Source: Brachypodium distachyon | Taxonomy: Eukaryota; Streptophyta; Magnoliopsida; Poales; Poaceae | DNA: 64,000 bases | Reading direction: 5' to 3' | Assembly: GCF_000005505.3 (NCBI RefSeq) | Contig: NC_016134.3 | Location: forward strand, 42,943,150-43,007,149 | Shown: in pieces, positions 1-18,180 of the stretch | Position numbering within the stretch: the first letter of the stretch is position 1 | Layout of the letters: each line of letters begins with the position of its first letter | The notes under the pieces: model-generated | The model's database searches: none | What the model saw: the letters and a program-made list of their open reading frames with translations, nothing else | What the model was told of the DNA's origin: nothing | Position numbers and translations under genes: made by a program

Positions 1-513
1 GCACAGCTAGCTTTCTGTTAGCCCTTGTGTATCTCGTGCCGGCTGGAAAACAAGTAATTCCAGACTTCACAGGTTGCCTCATGATTTGGAAGTCCACTCC
101 TATATATTCCACGCTCGTCTAGGGGATTTACCGTTCCACCGGGTCATGAGCAAGGGTGTGGTAGCGGCTGATCGCGTACTCGATTTCGTCCTGGCCCGGC
201 CCACACGCACATCCATCATCAGGATTTAAAACGAAGCCTCGAAAGGATGGCCCTAGCTAGCTAGACCAAACCCAACAAGAATCACTGCTGATTTGGGCCT
301 GATAAACAAGGCTAAAAGTCCATTTGATTTTTCTTTGAGAGTAAAAAAAGTCCATTTAATTATAACATGTCTAGAATTTCCTCAAAATAATAAAACATAA
401 ATAAATAACTGCATTGACAAATCAACTAGTTACCTAAAACCGGCATGCACAAAAATTTACGGGTCTGTTTCGTTCAAACGAACCCATACTTGAATTCCCA
501 TACTAAAAATGTT
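1..513. other. intergenic, downstream of the receptor kinase
   Basis: No coding region, RNA gene or clear repeat can be supported here. The sequence becomes AT-rich toward 300-430. The 3' untranslated region of the receptor kinase on the minus strand should lie in the right part. Confidence 0.4.
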
Positions 514-3295
514 TCAATCAATCGTCTTGCAGGTAACTTTAGAACATACAAAGCACACATGGACACACAACTCACATGGACATACATACATAACAAAAGA
601 GTATCTAGGATACTTCGCGGACGACAAGAACTCTTCTTCCATACTATATTGTCTGCTTGCTTCCTCACAGTTTCTTCTTCCGCTGCTCGTGGTCTGATAG
701 CTCGTTGCGGTGTAATGATCCTCGTTCCTCCTTGCTTCCAAATTATTCAGAACAGGCTCCGTAGGTGCTTGACAAAGGCCTTCAAGTGCCATCTCTACTT
801 GTCTCATGGTCGGTCGTTCCTCTCCTCTCAGTCCTACGCATGATACAGCAAGTGTAGCAACTTCTTCAACCACGCGAGCTCCCTCCTTCACAACCTGTGG
901 ATCCAGTATACGAACCAAATTGCCTTCTGCAACTAGTGTAACAAATTTTACAACAAGTCCTCGACCTGTGGATGACCTGTACGTTATCGGCATCTTTCTA
1001 GTAAGCAATTCCACCAAAATGACACCAAAGCTAAAGACATCACTTTTTTCTGTTATCCGCCCGGTGTAGTAGTATTCAGGATCTAAGTATCCAATAGTCC
1101 CTTGCACTGCTGTTGTTATCACTGATTGATCTGCTGGAATGTGTCGTGAAGCTCCAAAGTCAGCCACCTTTGCTGTTAGGGCATCATCAAGAAGTATGTT
1201 CGAAGATTTTACATCTCTATGTATTATGGGAATTGAAACAGCAGAGTGAAGGTAAGCAAGAGCTTTTCCTATTTCACTTGCTATCCTTAGCCTGTGTTCC
1301 CAAGGCATTGGCCTTAGTGGTTCCTCATGAAGATGATCATGAAGAGTTCCATTTGAAATGAACTCATATGCAAGCAAAGGGACTTCTGTCTCGAGACAAC
1401 ACCCATAGAGCTTTACAACATTCCTATGGTTGATTTGTGAGAGTATGGCAACCTCATTTATGAACTCATCAATCTCTCTTTGCACCACAATCTTTGACTT
1501 CTTTATGGCCACAACATGTAAATCCGATAAAATCCCTTTGTAGACAATACCATGGCCTCCACCACCAAGCTCACGGGCCCTGTCAAAATTATTTGTTGCC
1601 TTCTCTAGCTCTTCAAGAGGGATGATCATCCTCTCTGCAACATTTGATTTATGAGATACCAACTGTTGCAACAGTTGTCCACGATTTTGATGGAAGAACT
1701 TCCGTTTCATCCTTGTCACCTTGTGCTTCTTAATCTTACGGATTATAAAGAATACTGTGCCGAGAGCCAAAACTAGGAGACATATAGCACTAATAGCAAC
1801 AGATATACCAATAACCAGACCTGCAAAGTAAAAAAGAAGACACACAAATTTACTTTATTTTTTCTCATTGACTAAAGTTGCACCATAACACAATATGAAT
1901 TGATGATACCATACCAAGTACATAATCTCTAGAGTTTAATTAGAACTATATTCATTCACGGTGTTTTGCTGAGGAAGGTACATACCTGTGCGTGTGGTTA
2001 GAGACTTGATGCAATCACCAGGCGTGGTGTGGTTGCCTTGGTATCCTGGTGGGCACTGACATTCGAACGATCCCTCTGTATTCGTACATTCACCAAAGCA
2101 CCCATAGTCTAGTTGCTGAGCACATTCATCGATATCTTTCACGCGCCACAAAGCAAGTTAATTAATTGTATATCATTTTCCAAAAATAAAGATGCTCGCT
2201 CCTATCATAACAAGTGTCTAAGATTTTGTACTAAATCTCAGAGGGAGTAATAAAGAGCATGAATGATAAATATGACCTACCTAAGCATCCGTTCGCGAGG
2301 TAGGGGTTGCCGGTGTAGCCAAGCTGGCAGCGGCACGAGTAGCCTCTGCCCTTGTCGATCCAGACGCTACGGGTGCTCTGGCAGACGTTGCGGCCCGGCG
2401 CCGTGTGGTAAGGCAAAACCCAGTCGAGGAGCACGGGGACCGTTTGGGCTCCCAGGCCCAGGGCGAGATTGAAAGCCCGTCTGGCGTTGAGCCAGCCCGT
2501 CTCGGAGATGAGCACGTGCACGGGCAGCAGGGCCAGGATGTGGTCCTGGTCGCCCGCCACGGGAGGAAGCCGCTTCACCCCCATATCGTAGTATGCGCGG
2601 CCGGTGGCGGTGACGATGGCCGCGCTGCAGCAGCCCACGCCGGAGCAGGTGGCGTTAGCGCCCTCGGCCTTGTCGTACCTGTCGTGGTTGGTGATCTCGA
2701 CGCCGCTGACGTTGGCGGAGCACGAAGACCGGCAGCCGGCGATGGGGTCGGAGGAGTCGGTCTTGTTCCTGTAGTACAGCGCCGCCTGCACGTCGCACCC
2801 CACGACGACGAACTCGTTCAGGCCTGGGGCCGAGGCCGCGAGGGCGTACGGCCCGCCGTCCCTAAGCATAGGGACGGCGTCCCAGGCGACGTAGTCGTCG
2901 GAACTGTCGGCCTTCAGGGCATGGCTCCGTCCGATGGCGCGCACGGTGCCCTTGTCCAGGGAGATGCCGACGATCTCGAAATAGTTGGCGACCGAAAGCA
3001 ACGGCGGGTCCTCGCTGCGGTTGCAGGTGAGGTTGAACCCCGGCGACGGAAGGGAGCAGCGGGCCGGGCCCATGCCGAACGGGTACGGCACGCTTATGTT
3101 GCCGCACTTGGTGTCGCACCCTGGCACGCCTATCGATATCGCCGCCACCGCCGCTGCCGCCGCCGACACCAGCAGCTGGGGACCGAGGTGATTGTTACCA
3201 TCACGGCCGGCCGGCGTTGTACCCCTGGCGGCCTCAGCTGCTACTCGACGTGCGTAGGTGTCTCGACCTATCTGGCTCTCAGTGGCTGCGTGCAT
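514..3295 (-). CDS. wall-associated receptor kinase (WAK-type), three exons
   Basis: This is a membrane receptor kinase thought to sense cell-wall pectin. Coding exons are 3295-2281, 2135-1986 and 1820-514. All junctions are GT-AG and the phases close to 823 codons. Order: a hydrophobic Ala-rich signal segment at about residues 36-56; a Cys-rich galacturonan-binding domain from Cys60 (CGNISVPYPFG); a calcium-binding EGF domain in exon 2 (DIDEC, then Cys-rich); one membrane segment at about 390-415; and a kinase domain with a glycine loop near 474-479, the VAIKK lysine near 495, IIHRDVKSSN near 588 and DFG near 609. It is an RD kinase. Two oddities: the first Met precedes a poorly signal-like 35-residue stretch, and the C terminus runs 20-odd residues beyond the usual SAKYPR-type end. 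The start is uncertain; the family call is firm. Confidence 0.93.
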
Positions 3296-3440
3296 AGCCA
3301 CCACCAAGCACACGCGCATATATACACGTGGAGGTCGATGAAATCGTACATTTCGTACGGGCGATCCGGGGGGCCGCGTTGAGAAATCTCTTTTGTTGCA
3401 CACACATACATGCCAAACACGCGCTTCGAGCTTTTGAAAG

Positions 3441-3570
3441 CCTTTTTGCTTCCAAATCGTTCGGAAGTCTACCATGCGGTCGTTATTTTAGTACAGACCA
3501 GTACGTTCGGAATGCCTTTTGTTTCCAAATTGTTCAACGGAAATCTATTATGTGGTCGTTAATTTAGTAC
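3441..3570. repeat. imperfect tandem duplication upstream of the receptor kinase
   Basis: Two diverged direct copies, 3441-3494 and 3515-3570, each run from a TTTTGCTTCCAAAT-like start to TTTAGTAC. They lie about 150-280 bp upstream of the proposed receptor-kinase start, so they fall in its likely promoter. No function is implied. Confidence 0.6.
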
Positions 3571-4500
3571 GGAGTATGGCTAGCTAGATCATCAAGCGAA
3601 CGTAGTGCACACAAAAATGCAGAAAGTGTAGTTCCATGATCATCTAGCTCAAGGAAAAGTAGCGAATAGAAAATGCAGTAGGCATACGTTAGCTTCTACT
3701 CCTTCCGTGGATTTGTACAAGAATCCATACAAATTCTCGTCACTTATTTTGAAAGGGACGGAGAGCGGTATTTTAAATGGAGTAGTAAGCAACAGAACAC
3801 AAACGTTGAGAACGTACTCAACACAGAAGGTACGGAAGATACCGTGAAAATCGTCCTGTGTCTAAAATTGATTTACAACACGTAAAATATATTTCACACT
3901 CCTTATTTTCACTGACATGTGATACTCATGTCGCGTTGCATGCATGTTCTAGAGGCAACGGAAAGTCAACAAAATAAAGAGTGGTGCAAAGTTGTGCGGA
4001 CTGCCAACTCCCGGTGTAAAGGCTTCCCGAGAATGTGGCGTACGTAACGTAAATCTGTAATTAGGACTAATTTGATTACCTAATGTTCTGTCAATTTCCT
4101 CTAGACTTAAAAAAAAAGAAGATTAAACAAACCGTCCCGTCCTGCAGCAATTTTTTAGTTTCTTTTTTTTTTGAGCGAAATTTTTTAGTTTCTTTTGTGA
4201 CCAGTCTTTTTTTTTTGAGCGGGTACCAGTCTTTTTTTTAGAGGATCTTTTTTGTCGGGCGGAAGCCGCACAGATCTGGCCCAGGGTCTTGCGACGTGAG
4301 TTTAAGTAGGGGAACCTTACGAATGGTAGACACGTGATCCAGCCCAGCAGGTGGACGGCGTTGGCGCCTGGGCCTGGGCTTGCGCTGGTCTTGTCCTGCA
4401 GTCTGCAGGTGGCTCTGCGGAAACGCCGTGGGCTGGGCCGGTGGGCCGTCATCTGGCGACGTGGCACCGTCCTGCGGTGCCACAGAAGCTCCAGAAGCTC
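3571..4500. other. intergenic region between divergent receptor kinase and uridine kinase
   Basis: No gene is seen. A degraded Stowaway-like end (CTCCTTCCGTGG) occurs near 3699. T-rich tracts lie at about 4150-4250. From about 4330 the sequence becomes GC-rich and presumably holds the promoter and leader of the uridine kinase-like gene. Confidence 0.4.
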
Positions 4501-4559
4501 GCCGCCCACCTTCCGAGCGAACGAGAGCAAAGAGGTGCTGGAACTGCTGGCCCCAGGTT

Positions 4560-4887
4560 TCCAGCGCCAGCTCCGTCTCGTGCTCCCACCGGAGAAAAAA
4601 CCTGCGCCGCCGGCCCCCCTCCGACCTCTATCTCCGAGATCCGCCCCGGACTGCTCCCTAACAACAAGGTCCCCCTCCCCATCCCCCCTCCGACTGCCTC
4701 CTTCGCCGAGATCCGCCTCCTCCCCGACGGCAAGGTTGGCGATCGAGGTCGTCTCCCCTGCGCTGTGGACGAGCTGAACCGCCGGTCGCAGTCCTCGCCC
4801 CCTCTGCGTCTCCAGCAACGTCCTCCCGCTCGCCGCCGTCAGCCGCCTGCCCCTCTCCTTCCTCCGCAGCGACAACACCTGCTCAAG
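4560..4887 (+). other. probable non-coding leader exon of the uridine kinase-like gene
   Basis: A C-rich, leader-like stretch ends in a good donor (CTCAAG then GTAAAG at 4888). The next acceptor in the same direction is at 6011-6012, 28 bases before the start codon. The left limit is a guess. The ORFs across it on both strands look like composition artefacts. Confidence 0.5.
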
Positions 4888-5249
4888 GTAAAGGAGACGA
4901 AGTGCAATTCCGTGCTTCTATTAATTCTAACGGGTGGAATAGATGATTCCATTTGATGTGCGATATTTTTCCAACGCGACTCGGGCCAGCTACTGCAACA
5001 AAATTCGAGAATTAGTAGAAATGGACCGTGTTCTGATATTTAACCGACCGCACAACTGTTGAGAGTCTGAACCAATCGACTGTTAGACTTAAAACATGAT
5101 GAACAATTCAACCAGCTTTACTGATACGATCATATAGACAGCCACGAATTGGTTAGTAGCAAGACAGACACACAATCAAATGCCTCTACACCGCACCTAC
5201 CACTACCTCCAAGGGCACAAAATCACAATGCTAGATCTGCCAATGATGG

Positions 5250-5918
5250 ACTAGATTACTAGGGTACCATGAAAGGATCCATTAGATTCTGAAGTGTCAC
5301 TGGACAAACGAATCTGATAAACTGAAGGAGAGGCAGAAATGTTTGGATTTGATTGCACACAGCAACGAACAAAAAGGTCCTGGAGATAAAAAGGAACTCG
5401 TAGAATGATCCATACAAGCAATCTAGGATTGCTTATCAACAGAAGAAGAAATCAATGCAAGCCCAGTTGGATATCCACTCCACGCCAGTGCAGTACTAGA
5501 TGACTGGGAGATGAGGGCGCAACGCTTCTTGATGCTAGAAGACGTCCCCGATTGAAGGAGGGTAATCCCCTCCGGTTTGGTGTGTCCCCCTCCCACTGCC
5601 AGCAGGAATCAGAGCAGTTGGACAATAATAGGCCTTGCCATCGGATGTTGGGGAGAAATCAGGGAAGAGGAGGAATAGGCTGGTGGGGGGAAGAAGTGTA
5701 GTGGTAGTGGAGATGGAGAAATTCAGATTATTTAATAAGATATTTTCTAGAAAATTAGAACGCCTTCCATTTTTTTTGCAGTAACTGGCCTCAATCGTAT
5801 GGCAAAATATTGCACATCTAGATATTCCAGCAACCTTTGGTTTGTTTGATGCAAAATATTCCATGTTTACACAAAGTCCATTGTAGTATGAGGCTATCCC
5901 CCGATATGACTGCATCAC
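5250..5918. other. unassigned sequence in the first intron of the uridine kinase-like gene
   Basis: This 0.7-kb stretch of the intron between leader and first coding exon holds a 127-codon minus-strand ORF (5535-5918) with no recognisable motif. It reads like intron or old transposon sequence. I do not call it a gene. Confidence 0.3.
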
Positions 5919-6040
5919 GTCTTATGATTTGTGAAGACTTATCTGTTTTCCATTTCTAGTTAGTACTTGTTGCAAATTGGAAGACGTCCATATTTGATTA
6001 TTTGATATCCAGGTGACTCTAGTCCGTTTGTGAACAAACT

Positions 6041-12214
<6,174 letters not shown>

Positions 12215-12868
12215 GTTATAACTCTTTTCCCGTGGTCTGGTTTATGCCTTTCATCGAGCTTTATCACTCAACTGATTCCTCTCCATATCCCATCGCCAGT
12301 CATGCCTAGGAGTTAACTGGTTCCATCCTTTTAAAAACTGTGCAGGCTTTTGTGAGAATTGGGCAGTCATGCCAAGTCGTCCTGCCTGCGATGTTATCCA
12401 AATAGCTCTGAGAAGTTTATTTTTACATTTCTGATCTCGCAGATGCCCATATCATTTCGTTCATACCGGAAACTGTATATCATGAGAACATTACAGACTG
12501 TCATCCTCAAACATAAATGTAACAATCCCATATTTCTGTTGTACCCAAATCAATCTCTTCTCCTGGCTCTGTTCATACAGGATTCTGTATAATCTTGCTC
12601 ACAATTTTTTTTCACATCTATCTCTTGATTCTGTTACAAATATGGTGCTATTTCTCTTCTGCCTTCGGCTTGTATCACGGCCGAACTTACCTGAGCAAGA
12701 TGTTGAAGGTTGGTGCTTATTTTAACAAAACGAAAAGACTGCGTACGATTTCCATCGTACGACATTGCATCAAAGCCGCACAGCAAATGCCATCAATGGT
12801 GCATTGGTGCCCATGGAGTGTTATACGCAAATTGTATGATTTTCGTCGTACATTGGTGATATGATATA
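12215..12868. other. 3' region of the uridine kinase-like gene
   Basis: AT-rich sequence expected to hold the 3' untranslated region. A small perfect hairpin (CGTACGAT, four-base loop, ATCGTACG) sits at about 12743-12762. No further gene is seen before the cysteine protease on the other strand. Confidence 0.4.
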
Positions 12869-12944
12869 CTCTCTCCGTTCCTAAATACTTGTCGCTAAGC
12901 TGTTTTAGTAGAAGTTTGCACTAAAACAACAGCGACGGGAGGGA
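12869..12944. mobile_element. Stowaway-type MITE, right arm shortened
   Basis: The left end is CTCTCTCCGTTCCTAAATA after a TA. Inner arms pair through GTTTTAGT and ACTAAAAC. The right terminal arm has lost the TATTTAGGAAC part and ends in GGGAGGGA. Confidence 0.7.
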
Positions 12945-13152
12945 ACACAAGGGAAGATTGGTGATTATAATATGTGCTGACACGTCCTCTAGTGAGAAAG
13001 ACTTGCGCTTAATTTACACCTAATATTAATTTGTTAATTACAATTCCTACCCATACAAATGTAGTATACTGTACGCGGCAGCGACATAAATCAGGCCCGA
13101 CCAGTGACCAACTGCAGAAAAAGAAGCATTACCCACGTAGACGTAGCTAGCG

Positions 13153-15092
13153 CTAGACGAGCGGGAAAGAGGGGCGAATGGCAATTCCGCAGAGCCCCTC
13201 AGGCTTGCCGGCGACGTCCTTCTTCATCCTGAAATAGCCCCCATCGCCCCACTTCTTCCCCCACGAGTTCTTCACGATCCAATACTTCTCCCCATCCCCT
13301 TCCTCTTCCCCGTACCCGACCACCGTGACGCCATGGTTGAGCCTCGTCCCGCACGGCCCGTTATAAACCCCTTTCACGTAGTGCTGGAAGTTGGCGCCGC
13401 CGGCCTCGATCGACACCGCCACGGGCTGCGCCGCCACCGCGTTCGCCAGCGAGGGCTCGCTCCGGGTCGCCACGCGCGCGAAGCCCGAGATGGCGGCGGC
13501 GTGGAGCGGCAGCTTGTTGGCGACGCAGGCGCCGTCCTTGCCCGTGTACGGGTAGTCAGCCTCGGTGGCGATGCCGCCGTTGGAGGCGATCCACTCCAGC
13601 GCGTGGTAGCTCACGCCGCCGTCGCAGCCGTAGTCGAGCGTGTCGCAGTCGACGAGCTCTTGCTCGGAGAGGGAGATGAGGTTCCCTGTTCGGATCTGGT
13701 GGATCCCTTCCACCACCGCCACGGTCGAGAATGCCCAGCACGATCCTGTCGATCGTTCGTAGGAAACATAATTAATCACCCACATGGCCACATAAGAAAA
13801 TTAGCTACTGATTTATTTTTTCTAATTATTGCTTCAAACATCATGATTTACGCAGCCACACGCAATGATTAATTAGTTTTGCATGACGGCAAGTAGATCT
13901 AAAATTTGGACAAAATTTCTATGGACCTCGGAAGTTCAGTCTTTCAATCAGAATTTCTTGTTTGACTACAATTTGAGTCCAGTGCAAAATAGCTCATGTA
14001 AATTGCTCTATTCTAAAATCGAGTACGAAGTACTATATCATGTCATTTTTCGTTTTTAATTAAATGAGAACAGGGTAACTTGTGCAGGACAAATTTACAT
14101 CCTACTGCAATTTTGATAAGGTTTTAGTAAAAATTTGGTGGAATTTCAAACACTGAAATCTGAAATTGTTATCTAAACTTCCTGCTCCGATGAGCACGGA
14201 ATTTTCGTACAAGACGGAATTTTGAATTATATCCACCACACATCACCCAGCGAATGGGCCAACTTGTGGATGTTGATTGTTTAGCACTATATACATGCAT
14301 GATGATAGCAGTAGTAGTTAAGTAAGGAATTATTGTGTATCTATCCGTAATGACGAAGATAGCAAGCTAGCTAAGCTAGGCAGCCAGGCACATGGTGGCA
14401 TGTGGATCGCAGAGAGCCATGCATGTGTTTTACAGACAGGTGGATCACAAATAATTGGAGATCGATCGATTAAAGGATTAATAAATCCATCGAACGATAG
14501 ATATGTGTGGATCCACGTAATAATAATCAACTAACGTTAATTGAGACGTACCGCATCGGCCTTGGTTCTTCACCTCCGTCACGGCGCCTTTCGCCCGCCA
14601 GTCAACGCTCGCCGGCGCGCCCGCCGTCGACACGTTAAAGTACACCTGCTGGCCGCCGGCATCGACAGCCCCGGCGCGCGTGGTGATCATCATCGCGCCC
14701 GCCGCTTCGTCGTCGTGAGCTGACAAGACCGGCGAGGGCGAGGTGTACATTGCCGTGAACTCGTCGGCGGTGAGGTCGGTGTAGGCGGTCTCGCCGAGCT
14801 GGTAGGTGAGCCCGGCCGCGGGGTCGCCGTTGGCGGCCTCGATGTAGCGCACGTTGCGGGCGTAGACGCGGAGCCGGCGGAGCTCCTCGTCGCGGGTCGC
14901 GTAGGCCCGGCCGTGCTCCGCCTTCCAGCGCTGGAACCGCGGCGCCATCGTTTGTAGGATCGTCGGGTCCGTTTCTTCGAAGGCCGTGGTGGTTTGGAAG
15001 GAGAGGCGTGAGGAGGCAGAGGAGCTCTGGAGGGAGATAAGGGCCAAGAGGAGGAGGAGGCATGGCCGCCGGTAGCGTGAGAAAGGAGCCAT
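13153..15092 (-). CDS. papain-family cysteine protease precursor
   Basis: A secreted or vacuolar cysteine endopeptidase of the C1A family. Two exons, 15092-14552 and 13745-13153, joined inside a Gly codon; 377 residues. An N-terminal hydrophobic signal (CLLLLLALISL) is followed by an I29 inhibitor prodomain at about 50-115 (FQRWKAEHGRAY, an ERFNIN-like helix, LGETAYTDLTADEF) and a mature enzyme starting near residue 161 (APASVDWRAKGAV). The catalytic triad is intact: Cys183 in GSCWAFS, His318 in LNHGVTVVGYG and Asn340 in VKNSWG. The oxyanion Gln is in KNQGRC. The intron falls exactly between NQGRC and GSCWAF. There is no granulin domain, so it is closer to the SAG12/SAG39-like or REP-type group than to RD21; the subgroup is uncertain. 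Confidence 0.95.
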
Positions 15093-15206
15093 GGCCGTGA
15101 CCTTGGTGGTAGTAGAAATGATATGGATTTGGCTGCTTGGTTAACTAAGATAGCTAGCTGGTTAGTTAGTGGTGCCGGCCGGAGCCAGTATCAATTGCGC
15201 GCGCGT

Positions 15207-15215
15207 TTAATTTAT
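15207..15215 (-). promoter_or_regulatory. candidate TATA box of the cysteine protease
   Basis: On the minus strand the sequence reads CATATAAATTAAACG, about 115 bases upstream of the start codon at 15092. That leaves room for a leader of roughly 85 bases. This is by position and motif only. Confidence 0.5.
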
Positions 15216-15479
15216 ATGCGAAGGTCGTCGTCATCAGAAGAAGAAGAAGACACACGGGCCGGACACCGCAATTATTGGAATCGAATTCGATGTGTAGTCG
15301 AGTAGAGTAGGCGTGGAATTAAAATTAAATTAGATTAATGTCGATGAAACATGGTACATCTGTCAGACATGTGCGCATGCACATGCAACGACTCCTTGAT
15401 CAGTTAGTGCAAACTTGAACTAAAACAGCGATAAATATTTAGGAATGAAAAAAGTAAATTCCATCCCTGTCCCGATCGA

Positions 15480-15765
15480 TCGATCGAGCTCGACAGAAAT
15501 GCAATCTCCTTTGATCCATTATCTCATCACACGCGATGATATATCGTGTCGCCACGGTGTCCCGATCGATGTTCTTGTTGGTACATCTCATCACGTGACG
15601 ACGACGATGCAGCCCTCTTAAATCTTACGCAGAGTAATTGCCAACCAGTATAGTACCTCACACGCCGGCGCCCGCTTGATCACCTGAAGCCTCTCTCACT
15701 GCCTACACGATCTCCCGACGGCGACGTTAGTGCATGGCGAACACCTTGTCGACGCTCTTGTCTTG
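15480..15765 (-). pseudogene. decayed F-box-like gene fragment, copy 1
   Basis: Minus-strand sequence with patchy but ordered similarity to the 3' half of the copy at 18.2-18.8 kb. Shared blocks include the end GAAATGCAATC, the CATCTCATCACGTGACGACG block, CACCTGAAGCCTCT, and ATGGCGAACACCTTGTCGACGC. Stops and deletions break every frame. It is the most eroded of three copies in the window. Confidence 0.6.
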
Positions 15766-15834
15766 TTCTTAGTACACAACAGGCACGGATATATGGTCGA
15801 TTGATGAACCCAGAAAACAAATAAACAACATATA

Positions 15835-15886
15835 CTCCCACCGCCCCAAAATAAGTCACATAATGTATTCCGGGACGGAGGGAATA
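15835..15886. mobile_element. short Stowaway-type MITE
   Basis: Left end CTCCCACCGCCCCAAAATA and right end GGGACGGAGGGAA, next to TA dinucleotides. It is an internally shortened element of about 50 bases. Confidence 0.55.
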
Positions 15887-18180
15887 CATTTGATCATGGA
15901 ACACCAATATATGAGCAATGCCATGCAGATACCTTGCGCACTATTTTTTTTTATAATTAGTCAAATTTTGAAGATAGCTAACCACGTTTGCCGCGTGGTT
16001 AATTACCTTGTGCATTCTAGAACTTTCTATTTAGATTCACATGTAAGATATATAATTATCGGATTTGATTTTTAGTTAGAGATATGTTGATTCCTCGGTG
16101 TAAGATATGATGTGTGCTTTCAGATTCGAAACGGATGAAGAAAAAGGAAGGGTAACTAGATCTAGATACTAATCCAACAGTTTGATTCGTCAACTTCGAT
16201 TTAATCATTTTTCTTAAAAATCAGGCAACTTACATATAGGCACAGTCTTCAGTTTATTTACATCTAAGGTAGACAACCAAACACTTTTGAAGCATCTATC
16301 TACACATTTGGTAGACATAAGCTTTCAAAATCTTTGCCAAGAAATTTAAGATACATACAAATTATTATTCACAAGACAACCACAAATTAATCTATCGCGA
16401 CCTCTGGTCAAAAACAGTGAAGAATAAAAAAATGGCACTACTTCAATTACAAATTATGTTTAAATTTAGTGAAATAATATTATAATAAATTTACTATTTA
16501 CTATTAAATATTAAATGATTCAAAATGTTTGAAATACGAGTTCATAACATTTGTTGTATATTTGTTCACAGTTCATAATAATGATAAGTTCTAAAATATG
16601 TAATACAAATAATTAGTTTACATAATTCAAATATAATTTATTATGTTATTTTAATTCTAAAATTTGATGTCCATTTTTAATGCTTCAAACTCCTGAGTAT
16701 ATTTAAAAAAATATGTTACATGTAATGAGTCGATTTATGAAATGTTTTGTAAATTATGTCCATTGAAGGGGCCGGCTTGAATTTATTTAAAAGCGGCGGA
16801 CGTCGTGTGATACGAGGGCGGAGTAATACTGCATCAGAAGTCCGGCGCCCGACCGGGCTGCGGGGATATGCGTACCGCCGCCGACGGTTTGCATCGGTCA
16901 GCGGAGCACTCAGAAATCACAATAATCAATAAACATAATCAACGGGGGTAATGCTATTTTTAGTGATTTTGAGCCGCCAGTGCACGCATCACGTCCGGAT
17001 TCTGGCGCGGCGCCGGTGCCATCATCATCATTGGAGGAGCAGCGAGTCGCCACTGTCGTCTTTGTATCGTGGCGGAAGTACCGATCGGGGGCCCAGGAAA
17101 TCCATCTCCATACACGATCTGCAACGTGTGCGTTTCGTTCGGCCAGGGGCGCGTTCGACCCAATAGACCAATTCGATCAGGTTCCTCGCGTTCGCTCTAA
17201 ATCCATGCCACGCGCGTGCAAATATAAGGGCCGTATGCCCGTTTGCGATTTGTATGCACGCACGTGCATGGCCACATGTTGACTTGAAAACCCCGAAAAC
17301 TGCGTGCATTTGGGAAACACGGGTGGGTTGTTTGATCATCAATCGCCAATCGCCTGATTCTCCCCCATCCTTATCGTCTCCTAGCATCTTCCCTACCCCA
17401 TCGCGTGTCCCCCTTCATCTCTCTAGCTGCGCTGTGCGTTGCGTGTCTTCTTCCGTCGCCACCTCCCCGCGGTGTTGCCAACCCCGAGGATCCTCATCTA
17501 CTCCCGTGGCTCACCACTTCCGCGCGTGGGGCCGCCTCGATCTACTTTGCTCCATCGAGGTAGGATCTCATTGCCCCAGCGGATCCACCTTTGCTCCAAC
17601 GGAATGCTGGCATGGATCTCGTGGTTGATGGGAAGCATGCTACCGCTACCCCACCGCGCGTCGAGGGGAAGCCACTGCGAAAAATCAGGCTGCCCCGCAC
17701 GCTGGCAGGGTGAGCGGGGAAGTGGACCTCGCTGGATTCCGTGGCCGTCCCAGTTTTTGGACATCTCTTCACTACATTTTTTATTTTTGCGTCTTCTCAA
17801 ATTTGAAAAACAAAATTTGCAAACAATGAATTTGGAGAAAATAGCAAAGATGTTCGTTTACAAAATTTAACATTGCGCCGATTAATTTGAATCGGAGAAA
17901 ATAGCAAGGATCGATGGTCGTATACATCACTTATTCACATGCATATGCGGAGTAGAATCGTGTCTGTTTTCTCAGTAGTACAATGATTGCTCCAACCAGG
18001 CAGGCTAGGTTCACACAATTTTCTTAGATTTCATTTTTTTTGCGACTAAATTTTCTTACAATTTGACATCATCGACCAAGCCAATCTTTGGAGCAACTGT
18101 TTCCGACATGTAGAACCTACAATGAGCTCAGTGGCTTTCAGCCAGAGCAACACCCAAAATCTACCCACACGACTACTTAA
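15887..18180. other. intergenic, no supported gene
   Basis: About 16.4-16.8 kb is very AT-rich. About 16.95-17.75 kb is GC-rich and has overlapping ORFs on both strands (up to 143 codons), none with a recognisable motif or matching splice structure. It could be the eroded 5' end of a lost gene or a transcribed non-coding region. No transposon ends were found. Confidence 0.35.

Noticed and set aside
2405..3382. 325-codon plus-strand ORF
   Set aside because: It is the exact antisense of the GC-rich first exon of the receptor kinase. It is Arg/His/Val-rich, shows no domain, and is explained by codon bias on the other strand.
4123..4956. Long ORFs on both strands around the uridine kinase leader
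   Set aside because: Low-complexity Pro/Arg/Ser translation from C-rich leader DNA; the splice structure supports a leader exon instead.
13333..13872. 179-codon plus-strand ORF
   Set aside because: Antisense of exon 2 of the cysteine protease, Arg/Val/Gly-rich, no motif.
16951..17870. Cluster of ORFs on both strands, up to 143 codons
   Set aside because: No recognisable domain, no matching splice sites, and mirror ORFs on the opposite strand; it remains unassigned intergenic DNA.
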